Shown piece by piece: positions 24,591-38,100 of a stretch of 64,000 nucleotides of DNA. The number at the start of each line of letters is the position of its first letter. The stretch's first letter is position 1. The stretch spans positions 2,368,001 through 2,432,000 of the forward strand of contig JAJKFH010000948.1 of the NCBI GenBank assembly GCA_023333565.1, given 5' to 3'. The DNA comes from Puffinus mauretanicus. Lineage: Eukaryota; Chordata; Aves; Procellariiformes; Procellariidae. A model generated the notes under the pieces. The model was not told where the DNA came from, did not search any database, and saw only the letters and a program-made list of their open reading frames with translations. Both the position numbers and the translations under genes were made by a program.

Positions 24591-26109
24591 ACCAGGCCAA
24601 CAGATGTTGATGGTATCTAAATACTAGTCATAGTCCATGACATTTAAGTAGACTATATCGTCTATTGTCTTTCCTGAGGGTGCTGATGACCCTTAGTGTG
24701 CCTAGCTAAAGTGTCTGGTCAATACATATTCAAACACAATAATCCTCCCTCTGACTAAAATAAGCCCATAGCTCTTACACAAAATAGATTCCTTTCACAG
24801 AAAAAGCAATAATTCCTTAAAAGCAACCTTTCCCCCCTGTTTTTGCAAATGCAAAGATATTTATTGCTGTATTGCAGGTGGTAAAAGTATCTGAAGGGAA
24901 GGACAACAGACCATATTTTAAATATCCAGAAATAAGTAAGCTGGATCAATATACTGTAACAGATTGTTTTGCTCATTAGAAGGTAAAAATAAAAAGGAAA
25001 CTTGTCAATCTACCAAAAATCTAGCCTTTCAATAAGGATATAATTGGAACATGCTGTCAAAAACAACTTTGAAATTAAATTCACGGCAGCTGGTACTCAA
25101 TACACTTCATGACAGGTCATCAAAGATAAAAATTTACCTCTGCGTGTTACTTCTTTCATCTCTGTCATATATTTCAAAATGTCCAGGATTTTTAAAGCAA
25201 TATTAACTCTATCAGGTTAGAATAACACACAAGTCGTGTCTTTATCTTAATTGGAGTCTTTTCCTTTGCAGGAAAAACAGAAAAAGCCTTCATTAAGAGG
25301 AATACTTCAGTCTAATATTTGCTACTGTGAGTCACAATTCTTTCCTAACCCATCCCTCATAGTCTTGTCTAGTCCTTAGCTTTGTTGTAGCTTTTTAGTG
25401 GCAAATTATCTCTTTAGCAATAGATTTGCTTCCTTCACTATAAATAATATGCAATATTTAGCAATATTTTCTATCAATCAAGAGAATGTGGATACCATCT
25501 TAGGTGTGAATATTTCTTAAGCACCCAAACATACAAATCCAGAGATATTTAGAAAGACAGAGGATAACATTAACAATTAGATCTGATAAAGATCACTGCA
25601 ATTCTGCTCTGCAGCTCACTATTAAAAAATTATCACCTGTTTCATAATACCCTCATTTTAAAGGAACAAAAAATGATTGTTTCTTTTCCACCTGGAAAAG
25701 TCTTTTTTGATATTTCCTACCCCTCCAGAAATCTAGAATAGTATAAAACGCCTCAGGTGATTAGTTTCCTCATTTGAGATAATCTACAATTTCATACAAA
25801 ATCATGGAAAGCTGCAAGTAGAGAAGAAAGAAGTCCTGCTCCCCATTGGTAGCTGCCATGCATCTGTTAGAAGATTGCTAGAAGGCTAACTGATTAGGAG
25901 GTTTTCCTACGCTCCACTCTTCTATCATCAAGGTTGTTGAATGATTAAAACTTGCCTGCCACCTATTTTCTTATTCACACTCTTGTGTTTTGTACTCATC
26001 TCCACTTTGCGCTGCATCACCTTTATTGAGCCATTTTGTCATTTGCAAAAAACCATAGCAGTGGGGGGGATATGTTACAAAAGTGGTTAAGAACGAGAGC
26101 TAGTAACTG
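24591..26109. other. Unique AT-rich sequence, no gene seen
   Basis: Nothing beyond ordinary AT-rich sequence was recognised. Open frames are short. Confidence 0.5.
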
Positions 26110-26195
26110 AGGTCTGCTTGGATCAGGAGACTGTGCAAGACCTCCAGAGGTCCCTTCTAGCATAACTCTTCCTATGATTTTGTGAAAGTGTAGAA
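26110..26195 (+). mobile_element. Short CR1 LINE 3' terminus
   Basis: The plus strand retains the CR1 terminal block AAGACCTCCAGAGGTCCCTT (26137 on), followed by a worn octamer tail (CTTCCTATGATTTTGTGA, near 26169). Only the last 80 or so bases of the element are present. Confidence 0.75.
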
Positions 26196-28509
26196 GACTA
26201 TTTCAAAGAATAAGCTCAGGCCAAGATTCCAGACTGAACTTGCTGCAATTCGTTACTCATAATTGGATGGGTGATATTACCATTAGGGCTGTCATGATGT
26301 TGATTTTTTTTTTTTTTTTAATCTTGAAAAATTCAAGTGGTTACTCCTGTCACTGCTGCCCTTGTGTAAAGAGTGAGAAGTAATGGGTAGGGTTGGAAAA
26401 AAGTCATTGCAACTGCACCCCCTGCACCCCTATTCTGTAGTCATGCCAGGGCACCAAGGTTCATAAGGGAAGGTGTAATCTCAAAGAACTACTGTAGGCC
26501 TGTAGGCCTTCAGAAAAACTGAAGTCCTTACTAGTGAACTGGGGTGTCACTGTTCAGGCTCTTTTTATGAGCAGATAAGCAAACCACAGTGCTTTTGGAA
26601 GTTTGAGGTCAATACAGCAAATGTCATGTTGTGAAGTCACCACTTGAGCTGTCTTAGCAATACTAGTTTCACTAATAAAAGATCCTAAATTAATTTAATT
26701 AGCATTTTAATTAATTAAAATTTATTTTTCAAAATACAGGCTACTCAAGAGCTAAGCAGGCCTCTTGCCTTTATCTTATTATGTTTTAAGAATAAGACTG
26801 TACTTTATTACACGATCTAGTAGCTGTGTAACATTTTATGGGAAGGTCTGTTTCATCAGTATTGAAAGTAAAATATACTTCTCAGTGAACAAGCACAATA
26901 TTTAATCTTTGTTAGTTTCAGTTTATTAAATACGTATGCCACAGAATAAGATTTCCTCTTTGTTTTTCCCGTAAGTCTCTTTACAGCTTTTTGTGGACAG
27001 ACTTAGAATTACAAAATTAAATACAGAGCTGTGTTCTTTTGACCTAAAATCTCTGACCTGTGAGATAAAGTGACATTGTTTCTGCTTGAGGACCAGTTCC
27101 ACTAATTGTTGAGTGATGCCTGTGACACAGCTGGTACACGATTTTGTTCCCAAGGTAACTCTCCCATACAAAGTGATTTAGAATCAATCATTTGTTTTAT
27201 AGGGATACAGCAGGTGTTACGTGCTGCATATGGGGAAAATAGACATTTTTACTGAGAGGGTCATCCTTTTATTAAAATATCCTTTCATCTCCCTTTGTGA
27301 TGTAGAAAGAACATTTTCAGGACTATAGCTGAAAGGAACATAATGGTTTCAATAGGAGGGATACTCAGGAATTTCTCCTTTGCTTAACATGAGTTCCCTG
27401 GGACTAACATGAACCTAAAAGGCTGTAGTAAAACTGCAAAGAAATACCTTTTCCTTTTCTCTTACCGTCAACAAAATCACACAGCCTTTCCCTGCGCCTC
27501 CACACTCAAGAGCATTGGTTCACTGTAATAGTCAATAAGCTACTTTATAATTACAACACACGGCAGAGACCATCTTACTAAATACAAATGTTAGGCAGTT
27601 AGGACAGAGTTCATCTCCCAGAGAAGTCTGCTGGATTTCTGTGCTTCCAGTCAAGGGAGCTGGATTGCATTTATAGCACTGGAATTATTGCTGGAGAAAG
27701 CGAAAACTTCTACACAAACAATTACATATGCCTTCTTGTTCTTGAGACGACATCAGAAAAATAAGAGGTAGAATTTGTTCCTCTCACATGGATGAAGAAA
27801 GTCTAATTTTTCATGTTTGAACAAGAAACACTTTTAAACACAGACCCTAGCCCCAGATTATCATGTATCTGAATAAAAAAAGAAATATCTTCTTCAGTGC
27901 ATTGAGTTACCTACAAGGACATGGTCTTTGAATTGTTGCTCACTTTGTAGCTGTGCAAAATGTTCCTTGATTTCCATGAGGTTTTACATGCAGGCAAATC
28001 CCACAGAATTTGGCTTATTATTTCTAAGGAAAAATATAAAATTTTGGAGATAGCACAAAAGAAGCATTTCTAAGTTTGGTAAAAAATAAATTATTAAGAG
28101 CTGCATGAAGAATTACTCATTCAATTATTTTCTAAATATTTTCTGGGGTTTTTTTTGTTTCCTTTTAGTTTTTTTTAAGAATATCACAAGAGGTTTCTTC
28201 ATTTATATTAAATCAAGATTTTTTAGCTCAGAGCTGTGAAGAAAATCTGTGATTGAATTTCATGAAATTGACTTTTCTCTTAAAGCTAGTTCCTATTTAA
28301 TCCAACCACAAACCAGCATTAGCATAAAATCCTATGAGACAGAGAAGATCCTGTCAGATTAATTTAAAGCTATGGGAAATCCCTTTCAGATTTATTACCA
28401 TTTTACAAGTTTAAAAATTAGTGATAATTTTTGGCTGCTCTATTACTTGGTAATATTCCTTATCATTTCAATTACTTCTGTGACATTATTATTTTTCTTG
28501 AAGGAATGC
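26196..28509. other. Unique AT-rich sequence, no gene seen
   Basis: A run of 16 T (26304-26319) and TTAATTAA-rich sequence near 26690-26725 are present. No exon or repeat family was recognised. Confidence 0.5.
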
Positions 28510-29400
28510 CTTTGTTTCCTGTCTCTTGTGGGTGGAGATGAAGGCAGGGAGATCACTTTACCAGTTACCTTCATGGGCAGACCAGACTTGATTTGGGAAA
28601 AATTAGCTTAACTTTTGGCCAATTAAAATACATATTTAATTACTGATTTGGTAATGGGAAACAAAAAGACAAACATTAAAAAAACCCCTTTCCTCCTCCC
28701 TTTCGCAGGCTCAACTTCACTCCTTCAGTCCTAACTCCTCTCACCCCGAGTGGTGCAAGGAGATGGGGAATGGGGGTCATGATCCGTCCATAACAGTTCC
28801 TCTCTGCTGGTTCTTCCTCCTCACGCTTTTCTCCTGCTCCAATGTGGGTCCTTCCCGGGCTGCAGTTCTTCATGAACTTCTCAAGCATGGATCCTTCCCA
28901 CGGGCTGCAGTCCTTCAGGGTAGGCCTGCTCCTTTGTGGGTCCTCCATGGCCCGTAGTTCCTTCAGGGTCTTCTTGTGGCTTGAGGTCCTCTACGGGCTG
29001 CAGTGTAGATATCTGCTCTGGCGTGGTCCTTTCCGGGGCCTGCAGGGAAATAAATAACCTGCTCCACCGGGGTCTCTCCCGGGGCCGCAGGGGCATCTCT
29101 GCTGGGGTGCCGGGAGCACCTCCGCCCCTCCTCCTGCTCTCCCCGCGGGGCTCTCAGGGCTGTTCCTCATACATTTTTTGCCTTACTCCTCTCTCTCAGA
29201 CTGCTGCACGACATTTTTACTCTTGCCTAAATAGGTTTTCCCAGCGGTACCACCAGCATGGCTGGAGGGCTCAGCCGCGCCCTGCGGTGGGGCGGTTGGA
29301 GCCGGCTGGAACCGGCTGTGTCTGGCCAGGGGCAGCCCCGGCCGCGCCTCCCCTGCAGGCCCCCGCGCCCACCTGTGCCCAGTGCAAGGTGTGACCAGTC
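28510..29400 (-). mobile_element. Diverged LTR related to the 21220-22321 family
   Basis: On the minus strand the order matches the 21.2-kb LTR: GC-rich 5' part (29400-29230), TATTTAGG-like region near 29235, minisatellite-type units with GTGGG/CTGCAG cores (29110-28840), then CCCATTACCAAATCAG (28658-28643), TTTTCCC with CAAGTCTGG (near 28595-28575), and GGTAACTGGTAAAGTGATCT (near 28570-28545). These parallel the CATTACCCTACTCTGATTTG, TTTTCCCCAAGTCAAGTCTG and TAATTGGTGAGTGGTCTCTC stretches of the other copy. The terminal CA end is missing or eroded near 28510, and the 5' end near 29400 is not sharply defined. It is older and of a different subfamily. Confidence 0.75.
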
Positions 29401-29629
29401 TTTGCTCAAACGTATACTGCTCTTAGTGACTGCATTGCATTTGGCTAAAAAAAGATAATGAACACCTTGTTTATAATAAAATAAAATCTATTATAATCAT
29501 TGAAAACCTCTCAAAATTTGACGGGTTGACCAGTGCGTGCAAATTCAAGTCTTTTCTTCATTCATAGATCAAACTATTCTGCTTCCATTACTCCTCTGCA
29601 AGTTCATCTTTCCCCGTATGTCCTCACAG

Positions 29630-29800
29630 ACGTAGCCAAGCCTCATCGGGGCGGGAATCCTAAAGCCGAGGCAGCGTGTGATTGGCTGAAGTCTGGGGTG
29701 GCAGCACGCCGGTGGGGGGCAGGGGCTGCACAGATCCCAAAGACTTCTGCCCTCACCTCTGCCGCGCTCGCGAGATAGACCTTGCGGTAGGCACGGTTTT
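29630..29800. promoter_or_regulatory. Small CpG-dense patch with inverted CCAAT box
   Basis: This 170-bp stretch holds around a dozen CpG sites in a window where CpG is rare, including GCCGCGCTCGCGAG near 29760. It also has an inverted CCAAT box in good context (GTGATTGGCTGA, 29679-29690) and G-rich SP1-like runs (TCGGGGCGGGAA, 29646-29657; GGTGGGGGGCAGGGG near 29712). These are promoter-type signals, but no exon was recognised nearby. It could also be the end of an unrecognised repeat. Confidence 0.3.
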
Positions 29801-32800
29801 ATTAAGATTGCCTGCGTAGTAACATGTCACATCAGGAGAACAATATGGTCCTCAGTCTGTTTTAACAGACAATGTACTGGACCTTTTGGCTCACTAAAAA
29901 GCTAATACTAAAAGCCTTGCAATTCAGAAATTCGGTTTCTTTGATAATTATCTCATTTTAAGTTAGAAGGTCTGTAATTGTAATTCTGCATTTGTAGTTC
30001 TTGTATTTCCTTATTTGGAATAAAAGTTTATTGCATCTTTTGTTTTTACTCATTAAAGTGAAAGTCCTGAATATGAAAGTAAACAAAATTTTGCATTCGA
30101 TGGGATCAAAACGCTATCTGCAGATGACACATCTTTCAAGATTAGGTTTACAAAATGTACTGGCAGGATATTTAAAAAACCAGCCAGGATATTTAAAAAA
30201 CCAACTAGGATATGTTAAAAACCAACCACCCTGACATAAGATGGGACTCAGTCACTATCAGGATTAAGGAATGCTAACATCTAACAATCATTTAAGTCAA
30301 TAGATGATAGACTCATAATGATTCTAGTTAGAACAATCAGCAAAGCCCTTAAGATTCAGAACAGAAAAGTTCTAAGACCTAAGACATCACAGCTCATCCC
30401 AGCAAAGACAAGGCGCAACCTTTAGCAAAGGGGAGGACCAGTGCCTCAGAGAGAGCAGATGAGAGACAGGTTAGTCCTACATAGTCTGCTGTTATTAGGC
30501 CCGTGGCTGTAACTGCCAGTAATACTACAGGAGACTTGATTCACATGCATTTGAGGGTTAAATCTGAAGCACTTACATGTCGAAGAAGATTCTGAGCTCA
30601 TTTTTTATTGATACTCACCAAAATGAAGAAGATCAGCTATAGCCTGCACAGCAAACAAACCCCAGAGATTTAGGGGAGCAAGATGTTGCTTAATAGCAGT
30701 TCTCCTAAGAGTAAAGTTCTTGATATTTGACATTGCCATTTAGTTTAGCTCTTTCCTGTGTATCAACTCTAATCAATGGTATAGCAGAATTAATGTGTGC
30801 ATTTATATATGAATTGATACATGAAGTATGACTAATCAGTAATATTAAGTATCAATATTAATAATTAGCTTACTATTAAAATGAGTTGGTGTGTACATAT
30901 GAAAGTACATAGATTTTGTAGTAAAAATCTTTCTGTAGTTACTTATCTAAGACTCTCATGCATTTCTATTATTCTGTTCACATAGGCACTATCATTTTTT
31001 GTGAAAGTCCTAGCCTTTTGCAAAAAAATACCTTAAAACAAAAGACTAAAGCTTCTAGCTTCTCATCCATTCCAGATAGATTTGTATATTCCATTCTTTT
31101 TGTCAATCTCAATCTTGCCTCAGTCACTTAGAGGCTGTTTTGTGTTAGAATTAAGTAATTAATTTCTAGGCTTTTCTTGTGATGGTATATGTATGATTCT
31201 GACTACATGTAGGTTATGCTGAAGAGATCTAAAGATGCATTGTATCTATCTTTTGAACTATTAGAACATGAAGGATAGGCAAATCAAAGAGACAGGTGAA
31301 GTGAAATTCAGTAAAGAAATGTGTTTCTATTATATGTCAACAGTGTCAACAGAAAAACTAAACATTTTTTTAATTGACAAAAGTAAGCGTTGACTGGCTT
31401 TTACCCCTCTTGCCCTTACAGGGCTCATAATGTTAAGATTAGGCCTCTGATTCTGCAAAACCCCTGTGTGAATTAAGTATATCCGTAATCAGATCAGAAC
31501 TGCAAAGTCCATTCTACGTTTCGAGCACCAGCACTATTTATTTCTTTCAAAACAACCCCGTCAGTACAGACTGGCTGAAATCCATAGGTCTGCTCACATT
31601 ATGGATGGCCTAAATAAGCCTGCAGCGGTGTTGTTACATAAATGAGTCCTGGCTCAAATGGAACTCCTATTGACTTATGTTTATGACACTGGAAGTTAAC
31701 GCCTGTCACTACTACATTTCTTCCCAAATGCACAAAGCAAGCTAAGTTTTAAAAATAACTAATATACAATTTTCAGTGCATTTTTATAGATCTTTATTTC
31801 CTATTTCTTTAAAAGGAAAACATAATTTACAAGTTCTAGAACGTATTGATTGCTGAAAGTTGGATTTTTATAGAGGAAGAAACAATTCTAGCTTACAGAA
31901 GCATTGATAATAGCATTATAATCTCCTGAGAATCCCTGGTATGAGGGACAAATGTTCTCAATATGCCACTCACAAGAGACATCAATCCTTTCACTCTCTT
32001 GATGGTTTTAAATGTCTTTCTTTTATTTTGTGCTGCCTTTTGTGTCACCAAATACGTATCATCACATGTAGGCCCTATTATTCATTTCCACCTTTTCCCC
32101 ACATTTGATTATTTAATCTCGTGCTTATTTGCTGTCTTTTTCATTTCTAGTAAATCTTACCTGTCTTGACTTTGCATATGGTATAGCAAGTGCCAGCAAT
32201 TGCAGTGATTTCTTCATCTCTTCTTCACTCTGTCTCTGACCTGCTTTACTGATGTTGACAGGATGCACGTACGTATTTTTAAAATCACATTTAAAAAAAA
32301 AAAAAAGTTTTCTATTCTCAGAGAAAATGTTATGTTCTCAAATATTTATGTTCTTTAAAAATTCTATTTTCATTCCTTCCTAGAAAAGAACCACAAAATC
32401 AAAGCCTTCTATTAGACATAGTAATAAATTAACTGTAACACCACATGTTTCAGACACCATATAGGTACATATTAGTTACTGCAAGTTGTAAAAATATTAT
32501 TCCTCAACATAAGACAGTGGCCTTGAGCAATTGCTGCTCATGGGCAAGTAATTTGAGTCTTAGGGTTTTTTGGGTTTGGTTTTTTTTTTTCATTAACAAA
32601 AGTATTTCTTTTTACAAAGCTGATGAAAATTGAAATGTGGGCAATTTTCTGTGGTGTGTTAAATCTTTTTTAAAGATTGCAAATGGTCATGGATGGCTAA
32701 AGAAAGTAGGAACAGAACCAACAAATGAGCGTCTGATCATCTATGTAGAAATTAAAATGCCATCACCCTATGCAATATCAATTGCGTTTTATTATTTTGA

Positions 32801-33664
32801 TCAAGCCATCACTACACCACCAGATTGAAGGAGAAATTACAGTATCTTCAATTAAATTGAATCTTCAATACACCTGCTGGAAAGACTGCTCCTTTTTTCT
32901 CCTCTTCTTTCAGTGCTTCTGGCCTCCTGTATGTATCCTGACCCTTCAATAGGGCCATTAAAAAAAAAAATTTAATAGACGTCCATGAATTTGGCTTTCA
33001 AGACAGCCAGAGTTATTAATTTCATTAGGTTCTTTAGCAAAGGCTGCACAGCCCCCATAACTTTGCAGTCTTTTTTTACTTACTCTTACCAATGATATTT
33101 GCAACAAATTTCGTTGCAGCTTGTGGCAGTTCAGTATAATGGGGCCCATATCAGGATTACCCAGGTAACTCAGCCTTAGACCAAATAGGATGTTCAGTCA
33201 AAAGTCTTCAAAGCTAAACATTAACTCAGAGCAGTGCCCAGCTGATAGGATGCAGTCATTTCAGCTTGTCACTGTCAATGCACTTTGCATCTTAGCAGAG
33301 CTAAAAAAGAAGGGTTCGCCAAACGGCAGAGAATTAGGGATGGCTTAAAAAAATTAATAATTTTTTATTTTTAGATTTGAAAAATAGAGTTTCCCCAATG
33401 TGGCTCCAAAACAAACAGCTAATTTCTTGCTTGGGCCTTCATTTTACCTTTATGTCTTTTCCTGCTCTCCTTGTATTTGTTTAACAAAAAACCCAAGCAA
33501 ATCAATGCATCGATTTTCTGCAAAAGGCTGAGTTTCTACCTGATGTTTCAGATGCTTTTGGACTGAGAACTATAGCACTTTTTATTTTTTTTTCTTTAGT
33601 TTTTCATGTAAATAAATCATAGCATTCTCTGGTGGTCTTAACTGCAATGGAAAGTAAGCATATC
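29801..33664. other. Unique AT-rich sequence, no gene seen
   Basis: Contains the 21-bp tandem repeat listed at 30163-30230. Otherwise AT-rich with homopolymer runs (32291-32305, 32580-32590). No splice-framed exon was identified. Confidence 0.5.
30163..30230 (+). repeat. 21-bp tandem repeat, three copies
   Basis: A unit like CAGGATATTTAAAAAACCAG occurs three times in a row with small changes, keeping one reading frame (GYLKNQP, GYLKNQL, GYVKNQP). A period of 21 keeps the frame open, but the surrounding sequence is not gene-like. Confidence 0.85.
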
Positions 33665-34400
33665 CTTATCTTACAATGACATCAGCCAGCAACCTCAGCA
33701 CACGTGGGTACATCCCATCAGGTCATAGGGACTCGTGTCTGTCCAGTTTGTTTAAATATTCCCTAACCTAGTAACTCAAATGACGGTTAAGTCTTACTTG
33801 CTCTAGACTTTCCCACTGCTCTCGGGGACCAGGTGTTCCTGAAGGCTGGTCTTTCCAGTAAAATCTGAGGCAAAACGCATTGAGTTCTTTGTTCTTTTCT
33901 GTGTCCCCTGCCTTGCCCCATGCAGCACTGGGCACTATTTTCCCTAGTCATCTGTTTGTTGATGATACATCAGTAGAAGCCCTTCTTGTTGCCCTTCATG
34001 TCCCTTGCCAGATTCGACTATAGATGGGCTTTGGCTTTCCTAACCCCACCCTTACGGGCTCAGACAGCGTCTCTGTATTCCTCCTGGGTGACCTGTCCCT
34101 GCTTCCACCGCCTGCACACTACCTTTTTATATCTGATTTTAGTCAGGAGCTCATTGTACTATGTCCTTGTTTTAGTCAGAAGCTCCATGCAAGCTGCTGG
34201 CTACTTTTGCTTGAATTCCTGCATGTCAGGATGAACTATTCTTGAGCTTGAAGCCCAGGGTTGTGATCCTGCAACTTGTCTTGTTGGATCTCAGGATCCT
34301 GAACTCCACCATCTCATGGTAAAGGCTGTCCCTGACCTTCAAATCCACAAGATGATTGTGGAGCTTTCAAAGACCTGACAGGCTCAGGCTACTCCTCCTG
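33665..34400 (-). mobile_element. CR1 LINE ORF2 internal fragment (endonuclease end to RT start)
   Basis: Minus-strand translation gives, in order: a WKQGQVTQEEYRDAV stretch (near 34115-34070), RKAKAHL with NLARDMKGNKKGFY (near 34045-33980), INKQMTREN (near 33965-33940), and at the low-coordinate end KLDRHESL then PDGMYPRVLRLLADVI (near 33755-33668). This is the linker between the endonuclease and RT domains of CR1 ORF2 and the start of RT. Upstream, CTCCACCATCTCATGG (34304 on) is the reverse complement of the preceding conserved ORF2 section. It has stops in frame and lacks a 3' end, so it was broken after insertion. Confidence 0.88.
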
Positions 34401-35120
34401 TGGAAGAGGGAGACTTAAATGCTGGTACAAATGGCCAATATACAAGAAAAGGCCTAAGGCGTTTTGCAATTGTTGTAAAAACATGTTTTTACTTCTTTAT
34501 CAGTCTCGAGATGCAATCACTCTTGGGACACACTAAGTAGATATAATCTTCAAGAAGATTAAGACAAGTTATCTTTCTTGCAGACAAGTGTTCTGGCTGC
34601 ATTATTAAAACTGACAGCTAATTTTAATTTATACGCTTGCTATAAAATGTGCTTATATTTTATTTTTCATTGTGTTGATATTGTTAATAAAAGCTACATT
34701 TTTCATTCTCTTATTTGTGTTTATTTGACCAGAGTTCACCTTTAAGACTTCTTACTATTGCATTAAGAATGTCATGCCCCACAAGATACAGTGTCCAGTT
34801 CTATTATAAAATCATTGTGCCAAATCCAATTAGCAAAGATTTTTTGATGAATTAACCTTGTCATGGCAGAGTATACACTGCACCTGCTGTTCTGCTTTAG
34901 TGCCAGACTTTGGCCCTCCTACAATGAAGATCTAGAATGTGTTGCTGATCGCTTTCAGCTCACTTTTTCCTCCTTGTGTTCAGACATCACTACCTCCAGA
35001 TGTCCAAGATTTTTCTGTCTCATTTATATGTATGATTTGCCTCTTCAGTTTGTTCTTTCATCATTCTCAGTACTCTCTTGTTGCAGAACTCTGCAGCAGA
35101 TGTTTGATTTTTCCCTTGTA
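34401..35120. other. Unique AT-rich sequence, no gene seen
   Basis: Overlapping plus frames at 34863-35199 (Phe/Cys/Leu-rich) have no recognised domain. Confidence 0.45.
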
Positions 35121-38100
35121 CCTAGCTTTACCTCCAAGGAGCCTTGCAAATGTTGCTCCAGACGGGAGAGAAAGGCTGATCATTGGGGCCCATGAATGAC
35201 TGAAACAGAAGGTTATTTAACAATCTAGCTGGGGAAAGAGCATTAACAATTTTCATGCTTAAGGAACCTGGTCCCCAGGGTAGCAAAAATCCCCATTCTG
35301 GAGAACTGAAAAGCAGTGGGTGATTCACATGTTCCCTCCACTTCTGGCAGTTACCTGTGAAGAAGAAGCACAGGAGAAGCAAAGAGTTTGCAGCGTGACA
35401 GTATGAGGAATACAGACTGTGAAGCAGTGCCAGGGTAAATTTAAGATGTCCATAATGAGCTTCAGGCAGTCCAGAGACCTGAATCGCAGATCTGGCATAA
35501 CTTGTCATGGCTGACCCTACTCTGCTAATCTTACCAAATATTTGGTTGTGACATTGTTTCCTGTCTTTGGATACTAAGGGCCTACAACACCTGCTGTCCT
35601 CCTCAGTCACCATTGTCCTTGGCCAGAATGTTGGCCTACAGCTTCAAAGGCTGCCTCTTTCGGGGCCATTCCTGGGTGATCTGCTTTTGATGCAAGAGGA
35701 GTCACAGCTTTCCTGGTCCATCACCAGCACTAGTGGCATCTGCCTTGAGAACAGAGGCAGGTGTAAGAAGTATCCTTTTCCCTCTTGCTGATAAGGGAGG
35801 GAAGAGGAGAAAACTTGGACTCGGTTCTGGGATCAGATGCTTCATGATACTGGGCAGCAAACACAGAGGTTTGAAGTATGGACCATCTGTCATCTCTTCA
35901 GCTGACAGCCTCCCATGAAAACAAATCAAAGCATCAGTAGCTGGAGAGCAGGTTTGCGTGGCCAGCATCCGTGTCAGATGGACTGCTGTCTTTCAAGTAC
36001 AAGGAACACGACTGCAGCTAACACAGCAGGGCCCACGTGTCTCCTGACAAAGATCAGCTCTGGCGAAACATTCATCTGGTGTTCACAAATCCCAGCTCCT
36101 CCTCCTGCTCCCAATATGGCAGCCCCTCCATCTCTAGCCACCCCTAGTAGTTGGCCCAGACCAACCTGAGCAGAGTCCAATGGGCCCCTGACATGCAGAG
36201 GAGGTGTACATACATCACGCCTGACCCTTAGGTTCGGTGGCACCTCCTGTCTACCTAGGAATGGAAAAAGGAAACATGATCTTAGAGGGCAGGGAGGAGA
36301 AACCTCTTTCAACAATGACTAGGATCAAAAAATCATTCTCCAGGCTTTTGGGCTTCTTTTGGAGCATGGCATGGTGTCCAGACTCTCTCCCACGACGAGA
36401 CGTACTTCTCCTGCAGGAGGAACTCTGGTGTTGGTGCCCTAGGAAGGGCAGCCTGTGGTGATCACAGAAACCTTTTCTGGCCCACTCCTGGGTCTGGCCA
36501 GACAGCAGCATTGCACAAGCATGCCCACAGCAAATGGGTACAATCTTCCCCCATTTCAAAGACACCCTCTCTTCCTGCACCTGAGTTATAAGCATTCCTT
36601 TCCTGCTCCCAAGAAATCTGCCTGACCGCAGAGCCCTGGATGAGATCCACCAGGTATGCCCCAAAATGGTGGGGGCAGCACAGCCTGTGGAGTGTGCTCA
36701 GTGACCACAGATCATCACTGACAAGCAGCTGGAAGACAGAGCGGGTCAAGAACTGAGGTGGACACCATATGGTGAAGTGGAAGGGGACCCATTCCTAGAG
36801 TTGAGGGAGGCAGAAAAGACTAAGGAACTTGTAGCAGGGTCATGGCTAACATTGAGTGTGGACAAGGAGCTATTGTCATGAACACTGCTTCACCCAAGCG
36901 GCACCTTGGGTGCCAGCAAATGCAGCAGCATTTGTTTCTTTCCAGAGAACCTCTTTGAGGTCAGAATGAGTGATACCCCATCCTCTTCCAGGGCAGGGAA
37001 GTGGAATCATTTGGGTGCTGTGTCTACCAAGCTTGATCTTGTTTGGGAGATGCACGTACCTAATCAAATTGTTCCTTAATAGGACCGTGCATACACTAGG
37101 AGGGGGTGTGGGACCCTTTTGTATGACATAACTGGTTGCTATGCAGCTGTATGCCTCTGCAGCTATTGCTTTTACTGCTGCAGTTGCTATAGGAGACTAT
37201 CAGATGAAGTGATGAAAGATTTCTCCGCTCACTCACCATGGCATGTTGCCCAGCTTTGTGTATACTGCACACCAAGCATCTGATCCTAGCAAAAATCTAT
37301 CCCTGCCTCCTTTTCCCCTGCTGGAAACCATGGAAACCAAGCTGACTTGATTCTGCCATGGACAAAGAATAGAGGGGTGGCCCAGAGATGTCAGCTCCAC
37401 TGAGCTAACCCCGTTCTTTGCCAGGAATGCTCTCACAACACAGCCTATAGGAAAGAGCTAAGGCTTTATTTAATCACAGCTGCAACCTGATTACACCAGT
37501 ATTGTAATTTAAGATACCATTTAAGAATATTCTTTGATATGTTACTTGCTTCTGTATACTCACTGTCATCACACCAGGCATCCCCAGCCACCGGGGAGTA
37601 ATATGTGGACTAAGACCACTTAGATCCATTGCACTCCTTGAACTTTTCAAGGCAATATATGTTTTTTAAATACCCAGATGTTGGGCTGAGCCACATATAC
37701 ATCTCCTGGTTGGCCCATTAGTTGGCCAGGGGGTTGCAAGGCTGGTACTTTCTGACTCACAGAACGATTTGTTAAGCTGAAGCATTTTCAGGGTTGCAGA
37801 TAGGTGCACACAATTATTTTTCCTGGCTGAAATGAGGTTCCTCCATCTGCCCGGTCAAGAATAAACGGGTTTTGTGGCCTTGCATGCAATTACTGGCATT
37901 CAAGTGAATAGTGCAACTCCCTCCCTTACATGCACTCTGTGTGAGAGGTCATTGAGTGGTCACAGACCTTTGTGGCATCCTCAGTCTATTTTTCCCCTTC
38001 CAGCACATTGGGCCAAGAAGAGGCCTAGCGGAAAAATGGGACCCTAAAAAGGAGCCACTGGATACCGGCCTGGGTTGCCAATGACTAAAGGCTCTGTATT

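Noticed and set aside
30105..30135. A second CTGCAGATGACAC match to the CR1 catalytic box
   Set aside because: The match is short and flanking sequence does not align with CR1.
35128..35613. 161-codon minus-strand ORF
   Set aside because: No recognised domain or splice support; kept only as part of the unexplained GC-richer block.
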